From: Nocardioides faecalis
GTDB lineage: Bacteria > Actinomycetota > Actinomycetes > Propionibacteriales > Nocardioidaceae
DNA length: 64,000 bases
Reading direction: 5' to 3'
Assembly: GCF_018388425.1 (NCBI RefSeq)
Contig: NZ_CP074406.1
Span: 248,001 to 312,000 of the forward strand
Every line of letters begins with the position of its first letter. Within the stretch, counting starts at the first letter, position 1. Position numbers and translations under genes: made by a program. The notes under the pieces were generated by a model. That model was not told the origin of the DNA, searched no databases, and saw only the letters and a list, made by a program, of their open reading frames with translations. Positions 24,501 to 32,082 of this stretch are shown here, piece after piece.

Positions 24501-25481
24501 GTGAAGTTCGGCATCCTCCTCGACCACCAGTACGACCGCGGCGACGACATCGGTCGTCGCAGCGGTGAGCTGGTCGAGTTCGTCCAGCACATCCGCGACC
24601 TCGGCTATGACTCGGTCTTCGGCATCCACCACTACCTGTCGTCGCTGAGCACCCCGCAGCCCCTGCCGCTGCTGTCGCGGTTGATCGACCACTCCGGGAC
24701 GATGGAGCTCGGCACGGGCATCCTCATCCTCCCGCTGGGTCATCCGGTGCACTGGGCCGAGGAGATCGCCACCATCGACCAGATGTCCGGCGGGCGCTTC
24801 GTGCTGGGCGTCGGCTCGGGCTACCGCGAGGACGAGTTCGCCTCGTTCGGGGTCGAGCGTCGGACCCGGGTCTCGCGGCTCAACGAGTCGCTGGAGGTGA
24901 TGCGCAAGCTGTGGAGCGGTGAGACCGTGACCCACCACGGCAAGCACTTCGACCTCGACGGCGTGCGCTGCAGCGTGCTGCCGGCGCAGCAGGAGATCCC
25001 GGTGTGGGTCGGTGCCAACGGGCCGATCGGGATCGAGCGGATCGCCCGCCAAGGGCTGCCGTGGCTCGCGCCGTCCAACGTGCGCCGCAACTGGGCGGTC
25101 GGCAACCTGCAGGACTACCGCGCGCACCGCAAGGACGCCGGCTTCGACGACACCGGTGCGGTCTTCCCGATCCACCGCGACCTGTGCGTGGCCGACTCCT
25201 TCGAGGACGCCTGGGAGATCGCGGGCGGCCCGGTCCGGCGCTCGTACGGCGAGTACGTCCAGTACGGCATGGACTACTTCGAGTCCCAGTGGGAGGGCAT
25301 CAAGCACAAGGCGCTGTTCTTCGGCTCGCCCGACGACATCGCGGCCAAGGTCACCGACTTCGCCTCGGCCGGGTTCAACCACTTCGTGTTCCGCACGCAG
25401 TGGCTGGACCTGCCGATCGAGCGCTCCATGGAGATCGTGGAGCGCTTCGCCCGCGAGGTCATGCCGAGGTTCAAGGCATGA
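24501..25481 (+). CDS. LLM class flavin- or F420-dependent oxidoreductase (4 of 4)
   Basis: A 326-residue luciferase-like protein, GTG 24501, five bases after the crotonase stop. Landmarks: 'MKFGILLDHQYDRGDDIGRR', 'LGYDSVFGIHHYLSSLSTPQP', 'IDQMSGGRFVLGVGSGYREDEF' and 'EIPVWVGANGPIGIERIARQG'. It is the closest relative in the window of LLM 3. No flavin reductase is encoded in region 1, so it either uses F420 or relies on a reductase from elsewhere. The ATGA overlap couples it to the small VOC gene downstream. Confidence 0.9.
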   Translation: MKFGILLDHQYDRGDDIGRRSGELVEFVQHIRDLGYDSVFGIHHYLSSLSTPQPLPLLSRLIDHSGTMELGTGILILPLGHPVHWAEEIATIDQMSGGRFVLGVGSGYREDEFASFGVERRTRVSRLNESLEVMRKLWSGETVTHHGKHFDLDGVRCSVLPAQQEIPVWVGANGPIGIERIARQGLPWLAPSNVRRNWAVGNLQDYRAHRKDAGFDDTGAVFPIHRDLCVADSFEDAWEIAGGPVRRSYGEYVQYGMDYFESQWEGIKHKALFFGSPDDIAAKVTDFASAGFNHFVFRTQWLDLPIERSMEIVERFAREVMPRFKA

Positions 25482-25813
25482 GGATCGGCCACGTCATCGT
25501 GCCGGCTGACGACCTCGACGCCCAGCTCGGCTTCTACGAGCGGCTCGGGCTGAGCGTCCGCTTCCGCGACGGCGACCGCTACGCCGCGCTCACCGACGGC
25601 ACCACCACGCTGGGCCTGGCCGGCCCCGGCGAGCAGCCGGTCGCCGGGCGCACCGTGCTCAGCCTGGAGGTCGACGACCTCGACGCCGTGGTCGCCGACC
25701 TCGCCGACGCCGGCACCGAGACCGGGCCCGTCGTCGTCGGGCCGCACGAGCGCCGGGTCCTCGTCCACGACCGGGCGGGCAACCCGGTCACCCTCTACGA
25801 GAAGCTGGCGTGA
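25478..25813 (+). CDS. Small VOC family protein
   Basis: A 111-residue, single-module-length VOC protein starting at ATG 25478 within the previous stop codon. 'IGHVIVPADDLDAQLGFYERLG' has the first His ligand position, and 'VHDRAGNPVTLYEKL' closes the fold with a Glu near the end. Probably dimeric, like other proteins of this size. Its role is unknown; lying between an LLM enzyme and a PaaG-like isomerase suggests an isomerase or lyase in the same pathway. Confidence 0.85.
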   Translation: MRIGHVIVPADDLDAQLGFYERLGLSVRFRDGDRYAALTDGTTTLGLAGPGEQPVAGRTVLSLEVDDLDAVVADLADAGTETGPVVVGPHERRVLVHDRAGNPVTLYEKLA

Positions 25814-26598
25814 GCGGCCTGCGGACGAGCCGGCCCGAGGCCGGGGTCGTCCTGCTGCAGATGCACCGGCCCGAGCACGGCAACGCGCTCGATGTGGAGC
25901 TGAAGACCGCGCTGCGCGACACCCTGGCCGAGGTGGCCGCCGACGACACCGCGCGAGCGGTCGTGCTCGCCGGCAACGAGCAGGTGTTCACCGTCGGCCA
26001 GGACCTCGCCGAGCTGCACGAGGCGCTGCGCCGCGACCCGGCCCGCGCGGGAGACACCGTCGCGGAGCACTACAACCCCATCACCCGCCTGCTGGCGACC
26101 ATGCCGAAGCCGGTGGTCGCCGCCGTCTCCGGCACCTGCGTCGGTGCCGGGCTGGGGTTCGCACTCGCCTGCGACCTGCAGGTGTGGGGCGAGGGGACCA
26201 CCCTGGGCACCGCGTTCGCCAAGGTGGGGCTGACCTGCGACTCCGGGCTGTCGGCGACCCTGGCCCGCTCCGTCGGGGCGGCACGGGCCGCGCGACTGGT
26301 GCTGCTCGCCGAGACGTTCCCCGTCGAGCAGGGCCTGGAGTGGGGACTGGCCGGTGACCTCGTCGCACCGGGCGAGGTGCTGCCCACGGCGCTGGCGCTG
26401 GCCGGCCGTCTCGCGACCGGGCCGACACGCTCCTACGCCGCGTCCAAGCGGCTGCTCGCCGACGCCGGCCACCGCGACCTGGAGGCGAGCCTGGCGGCCG
26501 AGGCCGCCGAGCAGTCCGTGCTCGGCACCACCGTGGACCACCTGGAGGCGGTCGGCTCCTTCTTGGCCCGCCGCCGGCCGGTGTTCACCGGCGCCTGA
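25810..26598 (+). CDS. Crotonase family protein, PaaG-like isomerase
   Basis: A 262-residue protein with GTG start overlapping the VOC stop (GTGA). The segments 'GTCVGAGLGFALACDLQVWG' and 'TAFAKVGLTCDSGLSATL' match the PaaG pattern, in which both hydratase glutamates are missing and a catalytic Asp follows (here in Cys-Asp-Ser-Gly). PaaG-type enzymes isomerise 1,2-epoxyphenylacetyl-CoA to an oxepin and shift double bonds in ring-derived enoyl-CoAs. This suggests the region 1 substrate passes through a cyclic or unsaturated CoA intermediate (inference). Last gene of the plus-strand run. Confidence 0.87.
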   Translation: MSGLRTSRPEAGVVLLQMHRPEHGNALDVELKTALRDTLAEVAADDTARAVVLAGNEQVFTVGQDLAELHEALRRDPARAGDTVAEHYNPITRLLATMPKPVVAAVSGTCVGAGLGFALACDLQVWGEGTTLGTAFAKVGLTCDSGLSATLARSVGAARAARLVLLAETFPVEQGLEWGLAGDLVAPGEVLPTALALAGRLATGPTRSYAASKRLLADAGHRDLEASLAAEAAEQSVLGTTVDHLEAVGSFLARRRPVFTGA

Positions 26599-26633
26599 GG
26601 CGGCTCGGGCGGGGCCGGAAGGCGCGGCGTCGG

Positions 26634-26768
26634 CTACGGCACGAACCAGGTGACGAGGAGCCCCTCGCTGCAGCGCTGGCAGCTGCCGACGGTGCCGCCC
26701 TCCGCACGGATCCGCTGGATCAGGTGCTGCAGTCGGTCCTGCTCGATCGTCGAGGTGTGCCAGTGCAT
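26634..26768 (-). CDS. Small CxxC protein of unknown function (44 aa)
   Basis: ATG at 26768 is preceded by a strong ribosome binding site (GAAGGAGG on the minus strand, three bases before the ATG), which is why this short frame is accepted rather than a longer in-frame start at 26825. The 44-residue product has a helical, polar N-terminal half and one CxxC pair (Cys30 and Cys33) followed by a hydrophobic C-terminus 'EGLLVTWFVP'. One CxxC could bind zinc or iron as a dimer, or be redox active. It lies downstream of the LuxR-GAF regulator on the same strand. No family was recognised. Confidence 0.6.
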   Translation of the reverse strand: MHWHTSTIEQDRLQHLIQRIRAEGGTVGSCQRCSEGLLVTWFVP

Positions 26769-26972
26769 GGCCCTCCTTCTCGGGGTGGCTCGGGGCTCGG
26801 CGCGCCCGGCTCGTGCGGGCACCACACGATGGTGCGGGCCGCGGGGGCGGTACGGCGTCTCCCCCTGGGGGTAGGAGCATCCGCCGTTCGATGCATCGGC
26901 GCAGGAGCGCGGCTCCCGCCGAGCCGGGGGGTCCCGCTGGGCCGGGGTTGCTGGCGGACCGGGGCGGGGAGG

Positions 26973-28196
26973 TCAGCCCGAGCGCCCGACGTCGCTGCGC
27001 GCCTGGTGCCAGCGCGCCACCGCCTCGGCGCGGTTCGCGGCGCCGAGCTTGCGCAGGATGTGCTTGACGTGGGACTTCGCGGTGCCCTCGGTGATCGAGA
27101 GTCGCCGGGCGATCCGCTGGTTGGTGTCGCCCTGGGCCATCAGCTCCAGGACCTCCTGCTCGCGCCGGGTCAGCGTGGCGTCGTACGCCGTGGTGCGGGG
27201 CACGCTGCGCAGGGTGCGCGCCGGGGGAGGGGCCCACGGGTGCCCGGGCTCCGGGCGGCGCGGCAAGGCCAGGTCCGGGCCGGTGCCGCCGTTCGGTGGG
27301 CCGAGGTCCTGCAGGCCGGCGCCGATCAGCCGCACGGTCTCCTGCAGCCGCGCCAGCTCCTCGGCGAGAATCGCCCGCTCCAGGGCGAAGCTGTAACCCT
27401 GGGTGAACACCCCGACCAGCTCGGCGTCGAAGTCGGTGAGGTCCCCGCGGTGGAAGAACCGGTCGCCGTGCACGAAGCCGAGCAGGCGCTGCCCGGGCAT
27501 GATCGGCGCGGCGGCGTACGAGCGGGCCTGGGATGCCTCGGCGACCGCCTGGTGCACCTCCTCGCGCTCCTGCACGCCGGTGACCAACACCGGTCGCCGT
27601 CGGCGCCGGGCCTCGTCCTCGGGCAGCCCACGCCCCAGGACCACCGGGTTCGCCCGGCCCGCGGCGACGATCGAGGCCGCCCACTCCGGGTCGTCGTCCA
27701 GGTGCAGCGACTCGGTGAGCCACACGTCGTCGCTCACGCTGGAGATCAGCCCCCGGTCGAACCCGAGCCGGCACAACGCCTCCCCGCCGTGCGCGATCAG
27801 CCCCTCCACCGAGCCGATGTCGCGCAGCTCGGCGAGCGCCTCGCGGACCAGGCGGACCGCGGACTCCCGGCGGCGCACGTCGGCGGTGCGCACCGTCCGC
27901 TCGGCGCGCACGATGCGGCGCATCAGGTCCTCGACGTTCGTGTGGTCCAGGTCGTCGGCCCGGACGTCGGCGTCGGCCACCGCGGTGCGTACGTCGCGCC
28001 ACCCGCGCTCGAGGGCGGCCACGGCGGCGCCGAAGTCGTCGATGTCCTCCAGCGGTGGCACCGAGGTCTCGCCGAGCACCCGCTCGGCCTGCACCAGCAC
28101 GGCCTGCAGCTCGGCCAGCTGGTCGGCGCCGAGCGCCTCCGCCAGCATCGTGGGGGGCTCGGCGGCATCGCGCTCGGGGCGTGGCCTGCTGCTCAT
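26973..28196 (-). CDS. LuxR family transcriptional regulator with GAF domain
   Basis: A 407-residue regulator with ATG at 28196 preceded by AGGTGAGG. The N-terminal 130 residues are acidic and helical, a GAF-like sensor spans about residues 135-290 ('GLIAHGGEALCRLGFDRGLI', 'SYAAAPIMPGQRLLGFVHGDR'), a Pro-rich linker follows, and a C-terminal LuxR helix-turn-helix occupies about residues 340-395 ('LTRREQEVLELMAQGDTNQRIA', 'GTAKSHVKHILRKL'). GAF-LuxR proteins of this build often sit beside actinobacterial catabolic operons. It may control region 1, region 2 or the small CxxC gene; sequence does not decide. Confidence 0.9.
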   Translation of the reverse strand: MSSRPRPERDAAEPPTMLAEALGADQLAELQAVLVQAERVLGETSVPPLEDIDDFGAAVAALERGWRDVRTAVADADVRADDLDHTNVEDLMRRIVRAERTVRTADVRRRESAVRLVREALAELRDIGSVEGLIAHGGEALCRLGFDRGLISSVSDDVWLTESLHLDDDPEWAASIVAAGRANPVVLGRGLPEDEARRRRRPVLVTGVQEREEVHQAVAEASQARSYAAAPIMPGQRLLGFVHGDRFFHRGDLTDFDAELVGVFTQGYSFALERAILAEELARLQETVRLIGAGLQDLGPPNGGTGPDLALPRRPEPGHPWAPPPARTLRSVPRTTAYDATLTRREQEVLELMAQGDTNQRIARRLSITEGTAKSHVKHILRKLGAANRAEAVARWHQARSDVGRSG

Positions 28197-28749
28197 GACC
28201 TCACCTGCCGTCCCGAGGAGTCGTCCCGGAGGGCTGCCGGCGCGGCACCGGCACCGGGACCACTTTCAGCGTAGGTCGGCGTCACCGGCGTGCAAACGCC
28301 CGACGCTCCTCGAAGGAGGCACGGACGTGCCACCACCGGGAGATGTTCGGCGGCACCGCGGGAGAGAGACTGGAGGCAGGTGCGGCCCGGATCTCCCCCG
28401 ACCGGGTTTGCGCCTCTCAGACCCGGTGGCGGTCAGGCCCCCCGAGACTGACCGCCACCGGCCACCAGCAGCCACCGGCCCATCAGCAGCGGCACGGCAC
28501 TCCACGGCCCGCCGGGGCACGAACGGTCACGCTTGTGCCGTTCGCGGCGTGGGCCTGCTGACCGCCGGACGGCGGCTCGTGGCTGTTCGAGGACGTCCTC
28601 GGCCCGCGGCCGGCGACGCCGACCGGTTTCCTCGTGCTGGTCACGGTGAGGTTCAACGTCTCCACGACAAGCAACGAGGACGCGCGAGCGGCCGGTGTGT
28701 CACGACCAGCCGAGCGGAGTGGTCGGCGACCGACGCTCCGCCGGCCGGT
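28197..28749. other. 553-bp gap with no convincing gene
   Basis: The gap lies between the end of the MmgE/PrpD gene and the start of the LuxR-GAF gene, both on the minus strand. Short frames exist on both strands but none has a ribosome binding site plus protein-like composition. The only strong structure is the inverted repeat at 28423-28461. The LuxR promoter should lie near its right-hand start, but no clear -35/-10 pair was identified. Confidence 0.6.
28423..28461. terminator. Perfect 14-bp inverted repeat, possible terminator or operator
   Basis: CCGGTGGCGGTCAG (28423-28436) and CTGACCGCCACCGG (28448-28461) are exact reverse complements around an 11-base loop. It lies about 290 bp past the MmgE/PrpD stop, so it could end that transcript. 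No T-run follows on either strand, which is common for actinobacterial hairpin terminators but leaves the role open. Confidence 0.5.
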
Positions 28750-30162
28750 TCAGGAGGCCTCGGGCCCGGCGAGCAGCTCCTGCAGGTCGCTCGCCGTGGT
28801 CCGGTCCGGTACGCCGTGCAGCGCCTCGAACCAGGCTCGCTGCGGCGCGCCGTCGCCCACGCACTGGCCGAACTTCGCCGCCAGCTCGTCGGTCGTCAGC
28901 GGCCGGTGGGAGTCGCCGCGGGAGTGGTGCACGATGCGCTCGAGCGTCCGGCCGTCCGTCAGGTGCAGCCGGACGACGGTGTGCCCGGGCTCGTCGGCGG
29001 CCGGGCGCTCCCCGAGCTCGACCTTGGCCGCCAGCGTGGCCAGCCCGGGCCGGCCCAGTGCGGCGTCGGTGAAGTCGCCGAGCACCACGTCGCCGTGCAC
29101 CAGTGCGACGGCGAGGCAGTACTCGAGGGAGAACTTGGCCTCCAAGCCGGTGCTCGCGGGAGCGTCGCGCAGCGGACGGGTGCCGCGGTGCTCGAGGGTG
29201 ACCTCGATCCGGGCCACCGCGTCGCCGTGCGCGCCGAGGTCCGCACCCAGCTCCTCGCGCAGCGAGATGCCGGCGTCGATCGCGCGCTGCGTAGCGAAGC
29301 AGGACGGGTAGGCCTTGATCGCGTAGTCCTCGACCCAGGCGACGCGCCAGTGCTCCAGCCGCTCGCCCAGCCGGGCGGTCCGGTCGGCGGAGGGCTCGCC
29401 GAAGAGCTCCAGGAAGCCGCCGCGGGCGTCCAGCTGGCCCGGGTTGGCGGTGAACCCCCGGGCCGCCAGGCCCACCGCCGTCACCGCGTCCCGGGCGGCG
29501 AGCCCGGCGTGCATCGGCTTGGTCATCGTGCCGAAGTTCGCCAGGCTGCCGGCCGCGCACGACGCGGCGATGCCCAGGGCGTGCCGGGTGGCGGTGCGGT
29601 CCAGTCCGAGCAGGCGGCCCGCGGCGGCGGTGGCGGCCAGGCGGCCGGTGGTGGAGGTGTTGTGCCAGCCGCGGCCGTAGTGCACGTGGTGCGGCAGGAT
29701 CTCGGAGACGGCGCGGAAGACGGCCGAGCCCACGTCGTATGCAGCGACGAGCTCGGCACCGGTCACCGGGCGTCGGGCGGACAGCGCGAACAGCGTCGGC
29801 AGCAGCACCGCAGCGGGATGCATCGCCATCGACGGTGCGGCGTCGTCCCAGTCCAGCGCGTGCGCCGCGGTGCCGTTGACCAGGGCGGCGTCGGCCGGGC
29901 CGAGCCGGGTGCCGGTGCCCCAGACGGCGGCGAGGCCGGTGGAGTCGGCGGTGCGCGCCGGGTACTGCTCGGTGACCCAGGAGCGGAGCAGGTCGGCCGC
30001 CGGCGTGCGGGTGCCGGCCGTGGCCACGGCCACCGTGTCCACGACCAGGCCGCGCAGTGCGGCGACGGTGGCCGGCGTGGGCGCCGGGGCGGCGTCGCAG
30101 ACGAAGGCGACCAGCTGCTCGGTAGCGGTGGCGGGCAGGGGCGCGGTGGGAGCGGCGCTCAC
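28750..30162 (-). CDS. MmgE/PrpD family protein
   Basis: A 470-residue protein starting at GTG 30162 with AGAGAGGA upstream. Typical segments: 'ALVNGTAAHALDWDDA', 'MHPAAVLLPTLFALS', 'GRGWHNTSTTGRLAATAAAGRLLGLD', 'TKPMHAGLAARDAV' and 'IKAYPSCFATQRAIDA'. Family members include 2-methylcitrate dehydratase, cis-aconitate decarboxylase and other hydro-lyases or decarboxylases acting on small polycarboxylates. It lies downstream of two IclR genes on the same strand, with a 159-bp gap holding a motif shared with the 37-kb promoter region. It may process a carboxylated product of the aromatic pathway (inference). Confidence 0.9.
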   Translation of the reverse strand: MSAAPTAPLPATATEQLVAFVCDAAPAPTPATVAALRGLVVDTVAVATAGTRTPAADLLRSWVTEQYPARTADSTGLAAVWGTGTRLGPADAALVNGTAAHALDWDDAAPSMAMHPAAVLLPTLFALSARRPVTGAELVAAYDVGSAVFRAVSEILPHHVHYGRGWHNTSTTGRLAATAAAGRLLGLDRTATRHALGIAASCAAGSLANFGTMTKPMHAGLAARDAVTAVGLAARGFTANPGQLDARGGFLELFGEPSADRTARLGERLEHWRVAWVEDYAIKAYPSCFATQRAIDAGISLREELGADLGAHGDAVARIEVTLEHRGTRPLRDAPASTGLEAKFSLEYCLAVALVHGDVVLGDFTDAALGRPGLATLAAKVELGERPAADEPGHTVVRLHLTDGRTLERIVHHSRGDSHRPLTTDELAAKFGQCVGDGAPQRAWFEALHGVPDRTTASDLQELLAGPEAS

Positions 30163-30241
30163 GGTGTCCTCTCTGGGGCTCGACGCGGTCGCGTCGCTTG
30201 ACGCCCCAGTCTCGGGCGCCCGCGCGGGCCGTGGCAGCTCG

Positions 30242-30258
30242 CTCGCACCCAGTGGAAT
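30242..30258. promoter_or_regulatory. Conserved promoter motif, copy A (contains AGTGGAAT)
   Basis: CTCGCACCCAGTGGAAT lies about 80 bp upstream of the MmgE/PrpD start. It is identical at 16 of 17 positions to 37074-37090, in another catabolic promoter region. A GGAA/TTCC inverted pair (30254-30269) surrounds the following bases, as in many IclR-type sites. Regulator identity is inferred only. Confidence 0.5.
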
Positions 30259-30321
30259 CGGCCCGTTCCCGAATCGGCAGGCCCGGACAGCAGGCGAATC
30301 ACCCGTCCGCGTCGGAGCGGA

Positions 30322-31050
30322 TCAGCCCTCGGCGCCGGTGATGCCGTCGGCGATGGCGCTGGCGGCGCGCAGCACGTCCTCACGCAGCGCGTCGAGCCGC
30401 GCCTGGGGCAGCCGCTCGACGTCGCCGCCGACCGCGAGCGCGGCGAGCACCTTGCCGCCCACCCCGGTGACGACGGTGGCGCCGGCGCTCATCCCCACCT
30501 CCTGCTCGTTCTGCGAGGTCGCCCAGCGCAGGCCGCGGATCCGAGCCAGCTCGTCTGCCGAGGGCACGGGACGTCCCGTACGCCGCAGCTCCTCCAGGAC
30601 GTCGGTGCGCAGCGGCTCGGGGGAGAACGCGAGCAGCAGCTTGCCGGTGGCGCCGATGCCCAGCGGCAGCGCCTGGCCGACGACGACCGGGGCGAAGGCG
30701 ATGTTCGCGCCGGCCTGGGTCGCCACGCAGACCCGGTACTCGCCCTGGGGCACGTGCAGGTTGACCGTCTCGCCTGTGAGCTCGGACAGCCGGCGCATGT
30801 GCGGCAGGGCGAGGCCGCGGATGTCGAAGCTGGACTCGGCGGCCTGGCCCCACGTGAGCAGCCGGATGCCGAGCAGGAAGCGGCCGCTCGCGTCGCGGCG
30901 CAGCAGGTCGCTGTCGACGAGGTCACCGAGCAGGCGGTGCGCCGACGACTTCGGCATGCCGAGGGCGGTGGCGGCGTCGCTGAGCCGGACCGGCTCGTGG
31001 GAGCGGGCCACGAGGTCGATCGCGGCGGCGGCCTTCGCCAGGACGGACAC
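30322..31050 (-). CDS. IclR family transcriptional regulator (A)
   Basis: A 242-residue regulator; start GTG 31050, two bases after the stop of the upstream IclR gene. The N-terminal winged helix includes 'LSDAATALGMPKSSAHRLLGDL' as recognition region. The effector domain contains 'ELTGETVNLHVPQGEYRVCVATQ', 'LPLGIGATGKLLLAFSP' and 'ISAGATVVTGVGG'-like C-terminal strands ('MSAGATVVTG'). Such proteins bind aromatic or small carboxylic acids and repress or activate nearby catabolic operons. The tandem arrangement implies co-expression with regulator B. Confidence 0.9.
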   Translation of the reverse strand: MSVLAKAAAAIDLVARSHEPVRLSDAATALGMPKSSAHRLLGDLVDSDLLRRDASGRFLLGIRLLTWGQAAESSFDIRGLALPHMRRLSELTGETVNLHVPQGEYRVCVATQAGANIAFAPVVVGQALPLGIGATGKLLLAFSPEPLRTDVLEELRRTGRPVPSADELARIRGLRWATSQNEQEVGMSAGATVVTGVGGKVLAALAVGGDVERLPQARLDALREDVLRAASAIADGITGAEG

Positions 31051-31052
31051 GG

Positions 31053-31820
31053 CTAGGCGTGGGTGCCCGAGAGCGAGGGTTCGCTGCTGAGCTTGCGCAG
31101 CGCCGCGGAGATGTCCTGCGCCGTGGTCTTGGCCAGGCGGCCCAGCGCGACGGGCGGGTGCTGGCCGCGGCGTCCGCCGAGCATCACGCACACCTGGGCG
31201 TCGGGCCGGTCGCCGAAGACCGGCGCCGCGCCCCACACCAGGGGGGCGGTGTACTCGGCGCCGGTGGCGGAGTGCGCGAAGCCGGCCTGGCGGATCCGGG
31301 CGATGTGCTGGCGCCAGGCGAACTCGCTGAACCGCGGGTGGGTCTCCTGGGCGATCCGGACGCCCTGGTCCTCGCTCCACGCCAGCAGCGCGAGTCCGGC
31401 GGGGTGCTCGGCGAGCCGGGGCGTGCCGAGCTGCTGCCACACCGCGGTGGTGCTGCGACCGGCGATCTTGTCGATCAGGTGCAGGCGGTCGCCCTCGGCG
31501 GAGGCCAGTGCGACCGGGAGGCGCGTGCTGGCGTGCAGGTCGACCAGCGCCGGGCGGGCGCAGTCGCGCAGGTTGCGGATGTCGGGGACCCCGTGTCCCA
31601 GGCGCCACAGCCGGGAGCCGAGCCGATAGCGGCCGCGTCCCACCTTGTCGATCGCTCCGTGTTCGGAGAGCGTTGCCAGCATGCGGTGCACCGTAGCGGG
31701 CGGCAGGCCGGTCATGGCGCAGACATCCGCGACCGAGCGGTCGGGATCGGGACCGCCGAAGCAACCCAGGATGTCGAAGGCGCGCTGCAGCACGCCGCGC
31801 TTGCCGTTGATATCGCTCAT
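31053..31820 (-). CDS. IclR family transcriptional regulator (B)
   Basis: A 255-residue IclR protein with ATG at 31820 and GGAG upstream. The helix-turn-helix is near residues 28-50 ('VADVCAMTGLPPATVHRMLA'). The effector domain is recognisable from 'STRLPVALASAEGDRLHLID' and 'LAEHPAGLALLAWS', although the C-terminal domain deviates from the typical pattern. It diverges from the HpaB-type monooxygenase gene; the 262-bp gap between them carries an AGTGGAAC motif and an 18-bp palindrome, so it probably regulates that gene and itself. Confidence 0.9.
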   Translation of the reverse strand: MSDINGKRGVLQRAFDILGCFGGPDPDRSVADVCAMTGLPPATVHRMLATLSEHGAIDKVGRGRYRLGSRLWRLGHGVPDIRNLRDCARPALVDLHASTRLPVALASAEGDRLHLIDKIAGRSTTAVWQQLGTPRLAEHPAGLALLAWSEDQGVRIAQETHPRFSEFAWRQHIARIRQAGFAHSATGAEYTAPLVWGAAPVFGDRPDAQVCVMLGGRRGQHPPVALGRLAKTTAQDISAALRKLSSEPSLSGTHA

Positions 31821-31846
31821 CTGACGCTCCGCAGTACGTTCAGCAT

Positions 31847-31866
31847 AGTGGAACTCCGTCCCGAAT
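31847..31866. promoter_or_regulatory. Candidate IclR-type operator near regulator B
   Basis: AGTGGAAC (31847-31854) followed by GTCCCGAAT (31858-31866) mirrors AGTGGAA...CGTTCCCGAAT upstream of the MmgE/PrpD gene. GTTC-N9-GAAC (31838-31854) overlaps it. It lies about 30 bp upstream of regulator B, where autoregulation would act. Confidence 0.5.
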
Positions 31867-31879
31867 AACGGAACGTACG

Positions 31880-31897
31880 CGAGATAGCGCTATCTCG
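31880..31897. promoter_or_regulatory. 18-bp perfect palindrome in divergent promoter
   Basis: CGAGATAGCGCTATCTCG reads the same on both strands without a spacer. It sits between regulator B and the HpaB-type gene, 59 bp from one start and 185 bp from the other. A dimeric repressor site is the simplest explanation. Confidence 0.6.
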
Positions 31898-32082
31898 TCC
31901 AGATTTCAACGGCCGTGTCCCACGTGACGAGATGCCGGCCGTGCGACACGGTGTCGGATCGGCGCCCCCGAAGTTCCGCCGCGGAGCGGAGGCGGCGCGC
32001 CGCGGCGCTTCCTAGCCTGAGCCGGCGCCGGGACGAGGGAGTGCCCGGAGCAGCACACGAGCGAGACGAGGACGAGGCGAGC

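Noticed and set aside
28266..28674. Short frames of 60-84 codons in the 553-bp gap
   Set aside because: None has a convincing ribosome binding site, and their translations are Arg/Pro/Gly-rich without any motif.
27403..30201. A 932-codon plus-strand frame through the LuxR-GAF gene and MmgE/PrpD
   Set aside because: It is antisense to two genes with clear motifs and passes through the hairpin-bearing gap; the Arg/Ser/Ala-rich translation is typical of shadows.
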